From the NCBI GenBank assembly GCA_027596195.1, contig JADGJG010000205.1:1-31414 (forward strand): a stretch of DNA of 31,414 nucleotides. Reading direction: 5' to 3'. Source of the DNA: Podochytrium sp. JEL0797 (taxonomy: Eukaryota; Chytridiomycota; Chytridiomycetes; Chytridiales; Chytriomycetaceae). The position numbers and the translations under genes are program-made. Below the pieces are notes generated by a model. The model did not search any database and had not been told where the DNA came from. It saw nothing but the letters and a program-made list of their open reading frames with translations. This document shows positions 15,945 through 29,200 of this stretch, piece after piece. Numbering within the stretch: the first letter of the stretch is position 1; every line of letters begins with the position of its first letter.

Positions 15945-18900
15945 TAAGCCCAACGAGATAGGAAACAAGGAAAATAAGATGAATAATAAAAAAACCGATC
16001 AAAAGATCAATAACCGAAAGATCACCGAGTTCTTTCTCAAAGAGACACGACAGACTAACAATCAAAACAAAGAAACGATATTCAGTGAGGAGGAATCAAG
16101 CGACGAAGAAGAAGCACCCATGAGGCGCACAATTGGCCCCATGCAACCCAAAGCAGAAATCAACATTGAAGAAGGAAATAAATATTGCGACAGCGAAACA
16201 ATAAGAGGGTTCAAAAACGCGCTAAAAAAGGCGCGTGAAGAAATCAAAACAAGCAGAATAGGACGAATGAGCGAGAAAACATGGCGAGAACTGGAAAAAA
16301 CAAGAATGGGGGCCAACCAAGTGTACCTCAATGAGGCACCGGAAGACACGGGACAAACAGATGAAAAAATCAATCAACAAAGACAGAGATGGATTGTGGA
16401 AGAAATCGACAACGCGATGAGGAAACTGGGAGAAGCGCAAAGAATCGAGCAACAGCGCGGTGGGGCAGAAAAAACAACTCTTGAAGAAGCTGGGCTCAGC
16501 ACCAGACCAGGAGACGACGAAAGCGCACGCAGAAAGCGACAAAAGGGGGAAACAGAAGAAGAAGAGGATGATAACTTGCAGCAGGGCAAGAAGCCGCGTG
16601 ACGAAACCCAAGAAAACCAAAATGGAAGAAACAAGCGGAAAGGTGTGGAGGAGGGAGAAGGGAAAACAGAAAACATGCACAACGAAATTGAACACTCGAA
16701 GAACGAGACCAAAGAACCGGACAGTGAAACAGAAGACTCAGAGGAAAGCGAGGAGGAAGAATATGAGGACGACGATGAAGACTTTGCTGTAAGAAGTCTT
16801 AGGACAAAGGAAGAACGGTTCGAACTCGCAGCAGGAAGCTGGAATATCGGTGGCGATCTGGAACACACAACCGAAACAATTCAAAGTACAATGATGACAT
16901 ATGGACTAGGAATAATGTGCATACAGGAGACCAAAGTGAGCAAAGAGAAAGGGGAGAATATGTGGAAAAGCAGAACGAAAACAGCCGAAACACCAGAGCA
17001 CAACATGAGATATACTAAAAGCACAAGCGCTCAGGGAGCGTCAGGAGGAGTCATGACAATCATGCAAGCAGATGTAGCGAAGCATGCCAGCAAGGTGGAA
17101 ACAGTGGAGGGGTACCTCGTGTCAATCATCCTCCAATACAAAGGAGGGGAATTACGCGTGGTAAACATGTATTGGCCCCCAGACGCTGCAGACCACAAGG
17201 AAACACGGAAAAAACTTGCTGAATGGGTAAAAAAAGCAAGAAGACTTGATCAAGAAAGCAACCGTGAGGGAATATGGGTAGGTGATTTCAACTCATATGC
17301 AAATGGGCACCTCGATAAAAACCCAAGAACAAAGAAGAAAGAACACGGCCCAATCGCAATAATGAAAGAAACTGAACTGGAAGACACGTTCAGAATATTG
17401 CACCCAGATCAGAGAAGATACTCACGCACTGGCATGCACAAAGGAGAACTGACAGAATCCCGAATTGACGCAATATACGCAACAGAGATGATAAACGGAA
17501 AAGTGGCTCATGCAAACATACTGAATGAAATCCGAGTCCTTGGGAAATCAGATCACGTGCCAGTGGTAACAGCATTTGACTTGACAGAATGTTTCTCCAA
17601 AGCACCTGAAAGCAAGAGAGCGACAAGAAGAATACCAGACCTAAAAAAAGCAACAGAGGAAGAATTAAAGGCATTCAGCAAAGCGCTGGAGGAGCTGTAT
17701 CAAAAGGAAACAAATATCCTGCAACAGAAGACAGCCCAGTACAAAGTAGTGGCTGGTGACACATACAGAATGGAAAAACACGCAAGGAAAGCAAGGGAGA
17801 TTATGCAATGCACGGCACCTTCAAAAACGGAGAAGCTCTGTGATCCAGATGAGATTGAAGAAGTCCGAAGGATAATAAGCCAAAACGCGCAAATTGTGGA
17901 GGATCAAATCAAAGGCCTCTCCGCAACAATGCTGCCGAGCAAAATCAGCGGGGCAACAATCAAAACTGAGGAAGAGAAGCAATCGGCCAAATGGTATAGA
18001 CTCCACAAACTCATGGGAAAGGGGATGGTGGAAATATACAGACTATCACACAAACTCATGGAATCAGAAACACTACTGCAAATAGAAACTGCAAAAATAG
18101 AACTAGGACACGAGTGGGAAAACGAGCAGCCGGAATATAGCGAAAACCACAACCAACAGGCATACAGGAAGACATACATAAGCTGGATGAGAAAAGAAAG
18201 AAGGGAAATTGAAAAAGTGGCAATCACAATGAAGAAATCCCAAACCACGGAAGAAATTAAGATAGCAGTCGCAAAACGCAACGAGATGTTCGGAAAGCAG
18301 AGAAAAAGAATGTTTGACAGAATTCTCGAGAGGGGACGCCAAAACGCAGAAATTGACAGGTGCAAAACGACAAAAGGAATGGTATTCGAACCAGAAGAAG
18401 TGAAAGCAAATACGGATGAAGTATTCGCTAAAGTATTCAAAGAAAGAGAAACAAAAGAAGTCGAAAAGGGGTCGCCCTTTGAGGCCGCATACGAGCCAAA
18501 AGAGGATGTCAACCCCGAAATATACAAGGTGCTCGATGAGCAAATCACCGACGAACAAGTGGAAGGCGCACTCAAGCAACTGGGGAGAGACAAAGCACCA
18601 GGACCCACAGGAATCACAAAAGAAATCCTGACAATGGGAGGAGCAGAGACTCAGAAGTACCTGCGAACAATCATGCAGCTGTGCAAAGACTTCATGATTA
18701 CTCCAGACTCATGGACAAATGGATACATAAGACCCATACCCAAATCAGAGGAATGGGGAGGAAACCTTCTGCTGACCAGACCAATCGCGCTGCTTGAGAT
18801 ACCATATAAACTCATGGAAACACTGTGGTACCAACCATTGAAGGGAATACTGCAGAAGAACAGGCACATCCTGGCAGGAAGAAACTTTAGCGCACTCCCA

Positions 18901-19913
18901 GGGGAATCAACAGAAACCTCACTAAGGATGATCAACGCAGTAATTGAATACTGCAAGGAGAAAGAGATACCAGCATACTTGCTGCTGAACGACATCCAAA
19001 AAGCATTCGACAGCGTCGGCCCAATGGCGGTGATGAGAAGCCATAGAAGAATCAAATTGCCCTACAAATACTCAGCATGGAAATGGGACACACAAAAGCA
19101 CATGAACGCGAAAGTGCTCACTGCGTTTGGCCCAACAGAAGGATTCAAAGTCGGAGCAATGATACAACAGGGATCGGTCCTCGCACCATTGGAGTGGAGG
19201 ATATTCTGGGATACACTGCTCTGTGTGATCGATAAGCACACGGAAGGAATCACACTCGAAGCAAAACACATCAAAAACATAAAGCGCGACGGAACCGCCG
19301 AAGGAGACGTGCTGTGGGAAAGACTCACAAGTGAAGCATACGTAGACGACACAGCAGTATTCGCAAATAGCCTGGAAGAGTGCGAAATGCAAGCGAGGCT
19401 GATCTACGAATTCCAAGAAAAGAATTCAATTCAGTCGAACACGAAAAAAATGGCGATCATTGCAATCAACCCCCCCGATAAAAAACAAACTCACCTCACA
19501 TGGGGAGATGGATCCAAAGTAAGGATCATGAAACCAGACGAGGGGGAAAGAGTCCTAGGAAACTGGTTCTCTGCTGACAACCGCGGGGCCACAGGAAAAA
19601 ATGAGATAGAAAAAATTGTCACACGGATGACACAACTGCTGAGGAAAAAGGAAATCACAGAGGTCACGGCAATATGCATCATCAACACGGTACTACTACC
19701 AAAAATAAGATACATATGGAAGACGCTGAATATCAGTGAAAACAAAATAGACGAGTGGTACCAAAAAGCAATCGCGGTGGTAAAAACAAAGGCGCGACTG
19801 GCGAGAAGCACCGCGACATCTCTGATTGAAAACCCATGCATATACGGACTCGAGAACTGGAACAGGCACTACACATCAGACACCGTGAACAATCTGTTGA
19901 TAGAGCTGAATGG
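15937..19913 (+). CDS. LINE ORF2 (endonuclease/reverse transcriptase), copy A, 3'-truncated and fused
   Basis: Starts at ATG 15937 (ATGATTGA overlaps the ORF1 stop by 8 nt); an in-frame ATG at 15913 is the alternative. About 1326 ORF2 codons remain. An acidic N-terminal region with a PIP-box-like NRKITEFF (residues 26-33) is followed by an APE-type endonuclease at about residues 300-545 (WNIGG, IQETK, WVGDFNS, ESRIDAIY, SDHVPVV). Then comes a reverse transcriptase at about 870-1190 (KAPGPTGI, motif A NDIQKAFDSV, QGSVLAPLEW, catalytic YVDDT at 19339-19353). The frame then runs without a stop across the junction into ORF1 of copy B, so the combined frame ends only at 23202 (about 2421 residues). 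RNase H and the C-terminal zinc regions are lost, so copy A probably cannot transpose alone. Confidence 0.88.
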
Positions 19914-19914
19914 C

Positions 19915-22900
19915 ATGCAGACCGCGAGGCAGAGGCACCAGACCACGGGTGCCCCCTGTGCTCCAGGCCTTGCTGGTGGCCCGGTGGTGGATGCAGGCAG
20001 TGGGAGCGCAGGGGGCGGGGCGACGATTTCGGTGGGACGCAGCAGTGACGTTCGCAGACGCAGCAGCAGCGACGATGGCCTTGGAGGACTCGGGCGCTTT
20101 GCGTCGGCAAAAGTCCACGGCGCTTGCGCAGTGGCGACAAAAGTCCGAAACCCTTCGGGTGTGGAGGCACACTGCTGGGCGGCTCGCCCCCCAGGAGGGC
20201 TCTGGGAGGCAGAGGATAACCATCCTACCACCTGCGACATGGATCAGCTCTGGCAGGCAGAGGATAAACAACCTTTGATGATGATTACCAAGATTATGAG
20301 TGACAATGACGACCATCTCTGGGGGGCAGAGTTTAAACAACCTTACATGACGACTATCGAAGACAACCACGACATTAACAATACACACCCCACTCCCGCG
20401 AAACAAACGAACAGGAAAGCGATGCCATCCGACATACAACCCAACCACCCTCTGAACCCAGACAAAAACCCACACTCACGACTCGAACATCGCGAAAGGA
20501 CGAATCGATACAACGAAATTAAGCCCCCACCCCGCCGTACTGAAACCATGCCAAAAATTGACGGCGGACACGAAGAAAAGCCGAAACACGAAGGGACGGG
20601 CGAAGCCATGCCCAAAAAACACAAAGAAAAAGGACGAAGAGTAGGAATACAGGGAAAGAACAACAATAAAGGAAAAATAACAAACAAAAGCCTCCCAAAA
20701 AAGAAAAAAAACGAAGGAAAAATGCTGCCAATCTTCGAATCCAAACACATGCAAAGAGACTACGAGTTCGCCATACTCGCCATCCAGAGGGAACTCAAAC
20801 ACGTCGCACTCATGCCTACATTTGAGAACAAGAGCAAGGCCATCCAAAAGATTGCCTGGTGGGCCATGGTAATGGAGGAGCACACGGTGGACCAGAACGA
20901 CGAAGGAAACGAGGCAACGCGCCAGCATTTCCGAAAGCTGGCGAGAACAGATGAGCGCATCCTGTACGCCCAGGATACCAGCTGGGCATGGCAGATCGAA
21001 CACAACAAAACAACAGAAAGCAGCAACCAAGTCATGATGGCAAAACTGGCGCAGCTTGAAGCCATAATGGTAAAACGCGAACAAAAGAAACATGAAATAA
21101 CAACCCAAACTGTTTATAGGAAGACAGAGAAGAAGAAAGAAGAATCGATGAATGGGAACAGGAGGAAGGAGAGAGACAGGCAGAAGAGTACGAAAACTTG
21201 TACAAACAATAAAAAAGGATCGAAAGACAAAATGAACCCCAACGTGCACGAACGCAAGGAAATCAAGGAAATGATATTCAGAATGGTGGAAACCGCTGCA
21301 GCAGATCCAGAATACACGAAGCCCCACGGGAATGCGCCCCACGACGCGCGCAAGCTGATGGACGAGGTCAAGAACAGCGCCAACGAACGCGAAGAAAAAG
21401 AAAACCACCGCCAGTTCACAGAGGCCATGCAAATGCATAACGACAGCGAAAACAGCGAATGGAGGTATGAAGGAATGAATGAGTGGAACCACGAACTAGA
21501 GGAGGAAAACAAGGAACTCGCCCAGAAAATCAAAGAAATCGAGGAGATCATGGTAAGTGCACCAAATAAAAAAGACAAAGTAGTAACAAACCATATCAGT
21601 ACGGGGAGTGAACACGGGAAGAAACAAGGCGGAACAAGAAGCACGATGTGTAATAAACAAAATGATCGCAAACACGCCAAAAAATTTAATGAGCCACGAC
21701 TGTATGAACACAAGTGCCATCATGGAAACAACGATAAAGGGGAAAAAATGAACGCCACCATCGCCATCCCCATCGAGGAAATCGTGAACGCCAAGGTCAA
21801 AGACGACGACGACCTGCCAACAGGCACCCACCTAGAACTATGCGACAAGCTCATGCGCATGATGAAGACGGTAGACGTACGCCCCAGAAACATCTATAAG
21901 GGAGCGCGTGACGATCAAATGGTCGCGGAGGTCCTCGCCACGGATGTCGAAAAGTTACAGAAGACTCGATTCGACGGAAAGGAAACGGCAATGCAAGGAG
22001 TCGAGGCCAGAGACGCGGAGGAAGACGACAGAACGGAGGGAGACTGGTTCTATGTGATCACAACCAAAGCGGAGAAATACGCGATGATCACGAAACTGGG
22101 TAGAATAGCGCAATGGAAGGGACTGGATGGAGTGTATGACGACCTGGCTGCGATCCTCAAAAACCTCGAAATCGAATACACGAGCATGAACGTCACGACG
22201 AGCGAGGACAAGGTGACGAGGCAGGAATACACCACTGCCAAAGTGTCGTTCGAAGACGAGGCGCAACTCAAGAAACTCGTGGAGCAAGGGATGCTGCAAT
22301 ACCTGGACCAATACGTGGGCATCATTGACCTCAGCACTCCAAAAGAAGACAGGAAGGAGGAGGAAGCGAAGAGAACGATCATGGTTTGGGTACGACACTT
22401 TATTTGGAAGGAACAGAAACTCATCGCATGCAAAACACAGGGGAACGACAACACCAAGAGGGAGAACGACTGGAACGACGTGATCAAGAAGGAGAAGGTC
22501 AAGGGAATCAAATTCCTGAGGAACCACTGCGTGGAGATGGTGATGGGAACGAGGGAGAAGGCGAAGGCGATGGACGGGCAAGCAATCGAGGTGAATGGGA
22601 CTACGATGATCGCGCGAGTCAAGCTGGTGGAGATCGGAAACGGAGCGTTCAGGAGCCACTACCTCTGCGACGAATGCAACGGAGATCACCAGGTCTGCCC
22701 CCGATACGAGGAAGCTGGAAAGCAGACGATCGAGAACATCCTCAAGGGCGGACGCGGGCTCAACAAGCAACAACTCGAACAAGCTCAACACGCACTCCAC
22801 GTGATGGTCGCCAATGAAGAGCACCCGATCCACAACGAAGGTCAAGTCGTGCTCATCCGCGCCGCCGGCCTAGTATTCAACGGACCTCTCCAGAAGAACA

Positions 22901-23202
22901 AGCCAGCACAACCAGCGAAGGGCAAGGGCGCCGGACCGACACGCACGACGCCCCCAACAACGAAGCCGGCGCCCAACAGCGAACTACGTGCGCTCAGGAC
23001 GGACATGCAGAAATCGAAGACTGCCGGGAAGAGAGAGATGGAGGCGATGGAGGCGAGAGTGAAGATGGTGGAGGAGCAAGTGGAGGCGCTGTCGAACAAG
23101 CTTGGGGCGGTGATGAAACGCCAAAGAGGAGAGGAGGGAATTGAGGAGCGCAAAAAAATCGCATCTGGAGATGGGCAACCAGGAGGCCATAACGATGATT
23201 GA
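19915..23202 (+). CDS. LINE ORF1 protein, copy B
   Basis: Identical in translation to ORF1 of copy A (1095 residues), with the same CX2CX3HX2C knuckle and coiled coils. Here the ATG at 19915 lies in frame with the truncated ORF2 of copy A, so a transcript from copy A could make an ORF2-ORF1 fusion. The intron-like segments are at 21070-21119 and 21200-21281. The stop codon overlaps ORF2 by 8 nt (23195-23202). Confidence 0.85.
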   Translation: MQTARQRHQTTGAPCAPGLAGGPVVDAGSGSAGGGATISVGRSSDVRRRSSSDDGLGGLGRFASAKVHGACAVATKVRNPSGVEAHCWAARPPGGLWEAEDNHPTTCDMDQLWQAEDKQPLMMITKIMSDNDDHLWGAEFKQPYMTTIEDNHDINNTHPTPAKQTNRKAMPSDIQPNHPLNPDKNPHSRLEHRERTNRYNEIKPPPRRTETMPKIDGGHEEKPKHEGTGEAMPKKHKEKGRRVGIQGKNNNKGKITNKSLPKKKKNEGKMLPIFESKHMQRDYEFAILAIQRELKHVALMPTFENKSKAIQKIAWWAMVMEEHTVDQNDEGNEATRQHFRKLARTDERILYAQDTSWAWQIEHNKTTESSNQVMMAKLAQLEAIMVKREQKKHEITTQTVYRKTEKKKEESMNGNRRKERDRQKSTKTCTNNKKGSKDKMNPNVHERKEIKEMIFRMVETAAADPEYTKPHGNAPHDARKLMDEVKNSANEREEKENHRQFTEAMQMHNDSENSEWRYEGMNEWNHELEEENKELAQKIKEIEEIMVSAPNKKDKVVTNHISTGSEHGKKQGGTRSTMCNKQNDRKHAKKFNEPRLYEHKCHHGNNDKGEKMNATIAIPIEEIVNAKVKDDDDLPTGTHLELCDKLMRMMKTVDVRPRNIYKGARDDQMVAEVLATDVEKLQKTRFDGKETAMQGVEARDAEEDDRTEGDWFYVITTKAEKYAMITKLGRIAQWKGLDGVYDDLAAILKNLEIEYTSMNVTTSEDKVTRQEYTTAKVSFEDEAQLKKLVEQGMLQYLDQYVGIIDLSTPKEDRKEEEAKRTIMVWVRHFIWKEQKLIACKTQGNDNTKRENDWNDVIKKEKVKGIKFLRNHCVEMVMGTREKAKAMDGQAIEVNGTTMIARVKLVEIGNGAFRSHYLCDECNGDHQVCPRYEEAGKQTIENILKGGRGLNKQQLEQAQHALHVMVANEEHPIHNEGQVVLIRAAGLVFNGPLQKNKPAQPAKGKGAGPTRTTPPTTKPAPNSELRALRTDMQKSKTAGKREMEAMEARVKMVEEQVEALSNKLGAVMKRQRGEEGIEERKKIASGDGQPGGHNDD
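20200..20343 (+). repeat. Three imperfect repeats near the 5' end of copy B
   Basis: Same three CTCTGG...CAGAG units as in copy A, shifted by 7258 nt (starts 20200, 20248, 20317). See the entry at 12942. Confidence 0.7.
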
Positions 23203-26200
23203 TAAGCCCAACGAGATAGGAAACAAGGAAAATAAGATGAATAATAAAAAAACCGATCAAAAGATCAATAACCGAAAGATCACCGAGTTCTTTCTCAAAG
23301 AGACACGACAGACTAACAATCAAAACAAAGAAACGATATTCAGTGAGGAGGAATCAAGCGACGAAGAAGAAGCACCCATGAGGCGCACAATTGGCCCCAT
23401 GCAACCCAAAGCAGAAATCAACATTGAAGAAGGAAATAAATATTGCGACAGCGAAACAATAAGAGGGTTCAAAAACGCGCTAAAAAAGGCGCGTGAAGAA
23501 ATCAAAACAAGCAGAATAGGACGAATGAGCGAGAAAACATGGCGAGAACTGGAAAAAACAAGAATGGGGGCCAACCAAGTGTACCTCAATGAGGCACCGG
23601 AAGACACGGGACAAACAGATGAAAAAATCAATCAACAAAGACAGAGATGGATTGTGGAAGAAATCGACAACGCGATGAGGAAACTGGGAGAAGCGCAAAG
23701 AATCGAGCAACAGCGCGGTGGGGCAGAAAAAACAACTCTTGAAGAAGCTGGGCTCAGCACCAGACCAGGAGACGACGAAAGCGCACGCAGAAAGCGACAA
23801 AAGGGGGAAACAGAAGAAGAAGAGGATGATAACTTGCAGCAGGGCAAGAAGCCGCGTGACGAAACCCAAGAAAACCAAAATGGAAGAAACAAGCGGAAAG
23901 GTGTGGAGGAGGGAGAAGGGAAAACAGAAAACATGCACAACGAAATTGAACACTCGAAGAACGAGACCAAAGAACCGGACAGTGAAACAGAAGACTCAGA
24001 GGAAAGCGAGGAGGAAGAATATGAGGACGACGATGAAGACTTTGCTGTAAGAAGTCTTAGGACAAAGGAAGAACGGTTCGAACTCGCAGCAGGAAGCTGG
24101 AATATCGGTGGCGATCTGGAACACACAACCGAAACAATTCAAAGTACAATGATGACATATGGACTAGGAATAATGTGCATACAGGAGACCAAAGTGAGCA
24201 AAGAGAAAGGGGAGAATATGTGGAAAAGCAGAACGAAAACAGCCGAAACACCAGAGCACAACATGAGATATACTAAAAGCACAAGCGCTCAGGGAGCGTC
24301 AGGAGGAGTCATGACAATCATGCAAGCAGATGTAGCGAAGCATGCCAGCAAGGTGGAAACAGTGGAGGGGTACCTCGTGTCAATCATCCTCCAATACAAA
24401 GGAGGGGAATTACGCGTGGTAAACATGTATTGGCCCCCAGACGCTGCAGACCACAAGGAAACACGGAAAAAACTTGCTGAATGGGTAAAAAAAGCAAGAA
24501 GACTTGATCAAGAAAGCAACCGTGAGGGAATATGGGTAGGTGATTTCAACTCATATGCAAATGGGCACCTCGATAAAAACCCAAGAACAAAGAAGAAAGA
24601 ACACGGCCCAATCGCAATAATGAAAGAAACTGAACTGGAAGACACGTTCAGAATATTGCACCCAGATCAGAGAAGATACTCACGCACTGGCATGCACAAA
24701 GGAGAACTGACAGAATCCCGAATTGACGCAATATACGCAACAGAGATGATAAACGGAAAAGTGGCTCATGCAAACATACTGAATGAAATCCGAGTCCTTG
24801 GGAAATCAGATCACGTGCCAGTGGTAACAGCATTTGACTTGACAGAATGTTTCTCCAAAGCACCTGAAAGCAAGAGAGCGACAAGAAGAATACCAGACCT
24901 AAAAAAAGCAACAGAGGAAGAATTAAAGGCATTCAGCAAAGCGCTGGAGGAGCTGTATCAAAAGGAAACAAATATCCTGCAACAGAAGACAGCCCAGTAC
25001 AAAGTAGTGGCTGGTGACACATACAGAATGGAAAAACACGCAAGGAAAGCAAGGGAGATTATGCAATGCACGGCACCTTCAAAAACGGAGAAGCTCTGTG
25101 ATCCAGATGAGATTGAAGAAGTCCGAAGGATAATAAGCCAAAACGCGCAAATTGTGGAGGATCAAATCAAAGGCCTCTCCGCAACAATGCTGCCGAGCAA
25201 AATCAGCGGGGCAACAATCAAAACTGAGGAAGAGAAGCAATCGGCCAAATGGTATAGACTCCACAAACTCATGGGAAAGGGGATGGTGGAAATATACAGA
25301 CTATCACACAAACTCATGGAATCAGAAACACTACTGCAAATAGAAACTGCAAAAATAGAACTAGGACACGAGTGGGAAAACGAGCAGCCGGAATATAGCG
25401 AAAACCACAACCAACAGGCATACAGGAAGACATACATAAGCTGGATGAGAAAAGAAAGAAGGGAAATTGAAAAAGTGGCAATCACAATGAAGAAATCCCA
25501 AACCACGGAAGAAATTAAGATAGCAGTCGCAAAACGCAACGAGATGTTCGGAAAGCAGAGAAAAAGAATGTTTGACAGAATTCTCGAGAGGGGACGCCAA
25601 AACGCAGAAATTGACAGGTGCAAAACGACAAAAGGAATGGTATTCGAACCAGAAGAAGTGAAAGCAAATACGGATGAAGTATTCGCTAAAGTATTCAAAG
25701 AAAGAGAAACAAAAGAAGTCGAAAAGGGGTCGCCCTTTGAGGCCGCATACGAGCCAAAAGAGGATGTCAACCCCGAAATATACAAGGTGCTCGATGAGCA
25801 AATCACCGACGAACAAGTGGAAGGCGCACTCAAGCAACTGGGGAGAGACAAAGCACCAGGACCCACAGGAATCACAAAAGAAATCCTGACAATGGGAGGA
25901 GCAGAGACTCAGAAGTACCTGCGAACAATCATGCAGCTGTGCAAAGACTTCATGATTACTCCAGACTCATGGACAAATGGATACATAAGACCCATACCCA
26001 AATCAGAGGAATGGGGAGGAAACCTTCTGCTGACCAGACCAATCGCGCTGCTTGAGATACCATATAAACTCATGGAAACACTGTGGTACCAACCATTGAA
26101 GGGAATACTGCAGAAGAACAGGCACATCCTGGCAGGAAGAAACTTTAGCGCACTCCCAGGGGAATCAACAGAAACCTCACTAAGGATGATCAACGCAGTA

Positions 26201-29200
26201 ATTGAATACTGCAAGGAGAAAGAGATACCAGCATACTTGCTGCTGAACGACATCCAAAAAGCATTCGACAGCGTCGGCCCAATGGCGGTGATGAGAAGCC
26301 ATAGAAGAATCAAATTGCCCTACAAATACTCAGCATGGAAATGGGACACACAAAAGCACATGAACGCGAAAGTGCTCACTGCGTTTGGCCCAACAGAAGG
26401 ATTCAAAGTCGGAGCAATGATACAACAGGGATCGGTCCTCGCACCATTGGAGTGGAGGATATTCTGGGATACACTGCTCTGTGTGATCGATAAGCACACG
26501 GAAGGAATCACACTCGAAGCAAAACACATCAAAAACATAAAGCGCGACGGAACCGCCGAAGGAGACGTGCTGTGGGAAAGACTCACAAGTGAAGCATACG
26601 TAGACGACACAGCAGTATTCGCAAATAGCCTGGAAGAGTGCGAAATGCAAGCGAGGCTGATCTACGAATTCCAAGAAAAGAATTCAATTCAGTCGAACAC
26701 GAAAAAAATGGCGATCATTGCAATCAACCCCCCCGATAAAAAACAAACTCACCTCACATGGGGAGATGGATCCAAAGTAAGGATCATGAAACCAGACGAG
26801 GGGGAAAGAGTCCTAGGAAACTGGTTCTCTGCTGACAACCGCGGGGCCACAGGAAAAAATGAGATAGAAAAAATTGTCACACGGATGACACAACTGCTGA
26901 GGAAAAAGGAAATCACAGAGGTCACGGCAATATGCATCATCAACACGGTACTACTACCAAAAATAAGATACATATGGAAGACGCTGAATATCAGTGAAAA
27001 CAAAATAGACGAGTGGTACCAAAAAGCAATCGCGGTGGTAAAAACAAAGGCGCGACTGGCGAGAAGCACCGCGACATCTCTGATTGAAAACCCATGCATA
27101 TACGGACTCGAGAACTGGAACAGGCACTACACATCAGACACCGTGAACAATCTGTTGATAGAGCTGAATGGGGACGATCTCCTCGGCAGAATATTACGAA
27201 TCAGACTCCTGAACTTGCAAGAAGAATTGGCATTGCCACACTGCCCGCTGCAAGAGCCCTACCCAGCGACAATCAAAAAAGGAACGCACAGCATGGGCCA
27301 CCTGATGAAGAGAATGGCGCAACAGAAGCTGAGAATCGTTCCGATCGAATACACAAACAGCGAAACACACGGGACAGAGACATTCGGAGAAGTAAAAGGA
27401 GGCGGAACCACACTATGGCATGCTATTGGAAACTGGGCCAAGTTTGATGAACTCAGAGAGCAACTGAGAACGAACCAGTTGTACTTCATGGATCAAATTG
27501 CGTCGATAAACTTCAAAAGAATAGTGAACAGAAAAGAAATGGTAAGAAGGTACTGTAAGGACATGCGATCATATGGATGGTTTGTGGGGCTGAAAGAGGA
27601 CCTGGAAGACACTACTGAATTTGGCTTCAGCCGATTCGAGGTCGCAACGAAGACAGTACCAAACCCGTATGCAATAGAACCAACACAGACAATGCTGACA
27701 GAATATTGGGAAGGTCAGGAAGAGGATGAAGAAGACGATGGGATGGAAGAAGAGATATCGGAAGAAGAAAGAGAGGCAGAGGCAGAAATGTGCAGGAACA
27801 TGATGAGGGAATCCAACAAAACACCAACAGAGAAACTCGCCAAAAAACCAGACAATGAAGTTAACGTGGAACTCGGCAATGGGGCTGGGAAATATCTGCA
27901 GTGCTCGGAAGAACTCCTGGAAGCCATTGGAACCAGAATACAAACGAATCAAAATGATGAGCCTGATGAAATATACTCAGATGGATCAAGACACTCCAAA
28001 ACTATGGGACTAGGAGGCATATGCAGAAGTGGACCAAGCGCTGGCAGAGAATGGTGTGCGAAAGTAGAAGGAATGTCATCATCAAAGCTCCCAGAGGCGA
28101 TGGGGGGCATAGTATCCATGGTTGGGGCGGCGAGAGGTCTAACAAAGATCATGATAGACAACGCAGCGGTCATAAGGGACGGGAAATTCTTGGTGGAAAG
28201 TGAAGGAGACATTTCGATCCGAGACCTGATGGGGAGGTCCTGCATCATGCAAAATGCCGTGATGAGCGAGATTATTAAGGACTACAGCCCTGAGGGCAGG
28301 AGGTTTGAATTCGTAAAAGTCGCAGGACACTCGAAAATTGAGGGAAAGGAGAAAGAAGGAAATGATGTAGCAGACAAAAACGCGAACAAAGGAAATAAGG
28401 CCGAGACAATCAGAATCAAAAACAGTGGACAATCTCGCATCAAATTCATGCTCGCCGTAGGCGAACATATGGTGGAAGGGCAAACATGGGAGAGCCTAAA
28501 GGAGGTCGACAAGTTGGAGGCATTCATGAGATGGGAAGGACAGCACGGATTCAGACATATCGCAGGAAAATTAGAAAAAATCGACCTGGACATGACAATC
28601 ACAAACATGATGGGAGGAAGGAAGCCGACAACACCAAGGACCTCAACAGGAGAATCGGCAGCAATCAAATACAGAACAATGGCTCTGCACCACTTGAGGC
28701 CCACACAAGCAAGAATGTATGAAAGAAGGCCTGACCTGTACCCGGATGGTAATTGCAGAATCTGCAAGGACAATAGCTTGGAGGATGACGAACACATACT
28801 AAAATGCGCAACCCTCATGGAGGACAGGAAAAAACTTATCAACGAGTTCGTTCAAAAAATCGCTGAAGGAACCGACAAACACACAGGAAACAAGAAAAAG
28901 GAGGGCTGGCTCAGCATGTGGAAACTATGGACAAGCCCGTGGCAAAGCCACCTCAAAGGAATATCACCGCAAATTACAGGGCGAGAACAGGAATGGAGAA
29001 AGGAGATAAACGCAGTGACAATGGAGGAGGTCATGGAAGGGATGGTTCCAAGTGCACTCAGAGAAATCATGACAAAAGTGTGCGGAGTCAGCGCACAGAA
29101 TACGCGAAATATCATACTAGCAGCAATGAAAATACTCATCGAAGGAGTAAGAGAGCTTTGGAAAGCGCGGTGTGAAGGTACCGTGGAATGGGAGCTGAGC

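Larger units (their letters stand above)
12655..19913 (+). mobile_element. Non-LTR retrotransposon copy A (5'-complete, 3'-truncated)
   Basis: Copy A begins with GCATGCAGACCGCG, the same base at which copy B begins. It carries ORF1 and the ORF2 endonuclease and reverse-transcriptase domains, but stops inside ORF2 at 19913, where copy B follows directly. RNase H, the C-terminal zinc-binding region, the 3' UTR and a poly(A) tail are missing. Target-primed reverse transcription normally loses the 5' end, so a 3'-truncated copy with a complete 5' end is unusual. The domain order EN-RT with an RNase H in the full copy fits the I/Tad1-like group of LINEs known in fungi; the clade is inferred from domains only. 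Confidence 0.9.
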
